Assembly: GCA_016744805.1 (NCBI GenBank)
Contig: JADGDQ010000015.1
Coordinates: forward strand, 1 to 44,290
Source of the DNA: Sulfurovaceae bacterium
GTDB lineage: Bacteria > Campylobacterota > Campylobacteria > Campylobacterales > Sulfurovaceae
Length of the DNA stretch: 44,290 nucleotides
Direction of reading: 5' to 3'
Below, piece after piece: positions 44,273 through 44,290 of this stretch. Under the pieces are notes generated by a model. It was not told the origin of the DNA. It ran no database searches and worked only from the letters and a program-made list of their open reading frames with translations. The number at the start of each line of letters is the position of its first letter. Position 1 is the stretch's first letter. The translations under genes and the position numbers were made by a program.

Positions 44273-44290
44273 TGGGGATTCCTACTAATT

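Overview
The window looks like the chromosome of a mesophilic or marine member of the Campylobacterota (epsilonproteobacteria, Sulfurovum/Sulfurimonas-like). The reasons are the low GC content, the dense short-overlap operons, a DUF3373-type porin, a FixI/CcoI copper ATPase, a short MurD, a LapB-like protein with a rubredoxin tail, and sigma70 promoters with a clear -10 but no firm -35. This assignment is an inference from gene families; no database search was run.

Layout. 1-38 is the 3' end of a 5S rRNA, so an rRNA operon lies just upstream. 281-1699 is an outer-membrane porin. 1794-6451 (minus) is an operon: LapB-like TPR protein, rnc, aroC, an amidohydrolase and a secreted minimal DNA ligase (LigE type). 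6569-7696 is an NAD(P)-binding/SAF protein. 7749-11413 (minus) is a MoxR ATPase / DUF58 / TgpA-like transglutaminase operon. 11483-14799 carries a polyprenyl-phosphate sugar transferase, the DEAD helicase dbpA, and two small proteins.

14823-23427 is a TetR-controlled tripartite efflux operon (TetR, TolC, adaptor, RND pump). It is split between adaptor and pump by about 3 kb of accessory DNA. That insert carries a zeta-toxin-like kinase, an HNH endonuclease and a REP-associated tyrosine transposase (RAYT). At least eight well-preserved REP palindromes are scattered between these genes, most with the hallmark GTAG flank, including two near-identical 129-bp composite units. The HNH gene is enclosed by perfect 23-bp inverted copies of the REP.

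23440-29501 holds a small membrane protein, the CcoI/FixI-type copper ATPase, an exported SGNH hydrolase with DUF4214 repeats (probably starting at an ATT codon), and a TonB-dependent receptor with a CxxxM motif like that of the copper receptor OprC.

29562-39290 (minus) is a long same-strand run: rnhB, a periplasmic Amidase_2, an SSS symporter, anmK, then a low-GC SF1 helicase plus a 207-residue unknown partner, an AmgK-like sugar kinase, rsmG, a zinc-ribbon protein, an unknown protein and a fatty-acid desaturase. Amidase, symporter, AnmK and AmgK suggest recycling of cell-wall amino sugars. The helicase pair looks inserted between the two kinases and is a candidate uncharacterised (possibly defence) module.

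39402-43822 (plus) is acpP, fabF, accA, a DedA protein and murD. A large imperfect stem-loop lies between acpP and fabF. The window ends with tRNA-Phe(GAA), which has an unusual 4:69 mismatch, and a probable 6S RNA with its own promoter.
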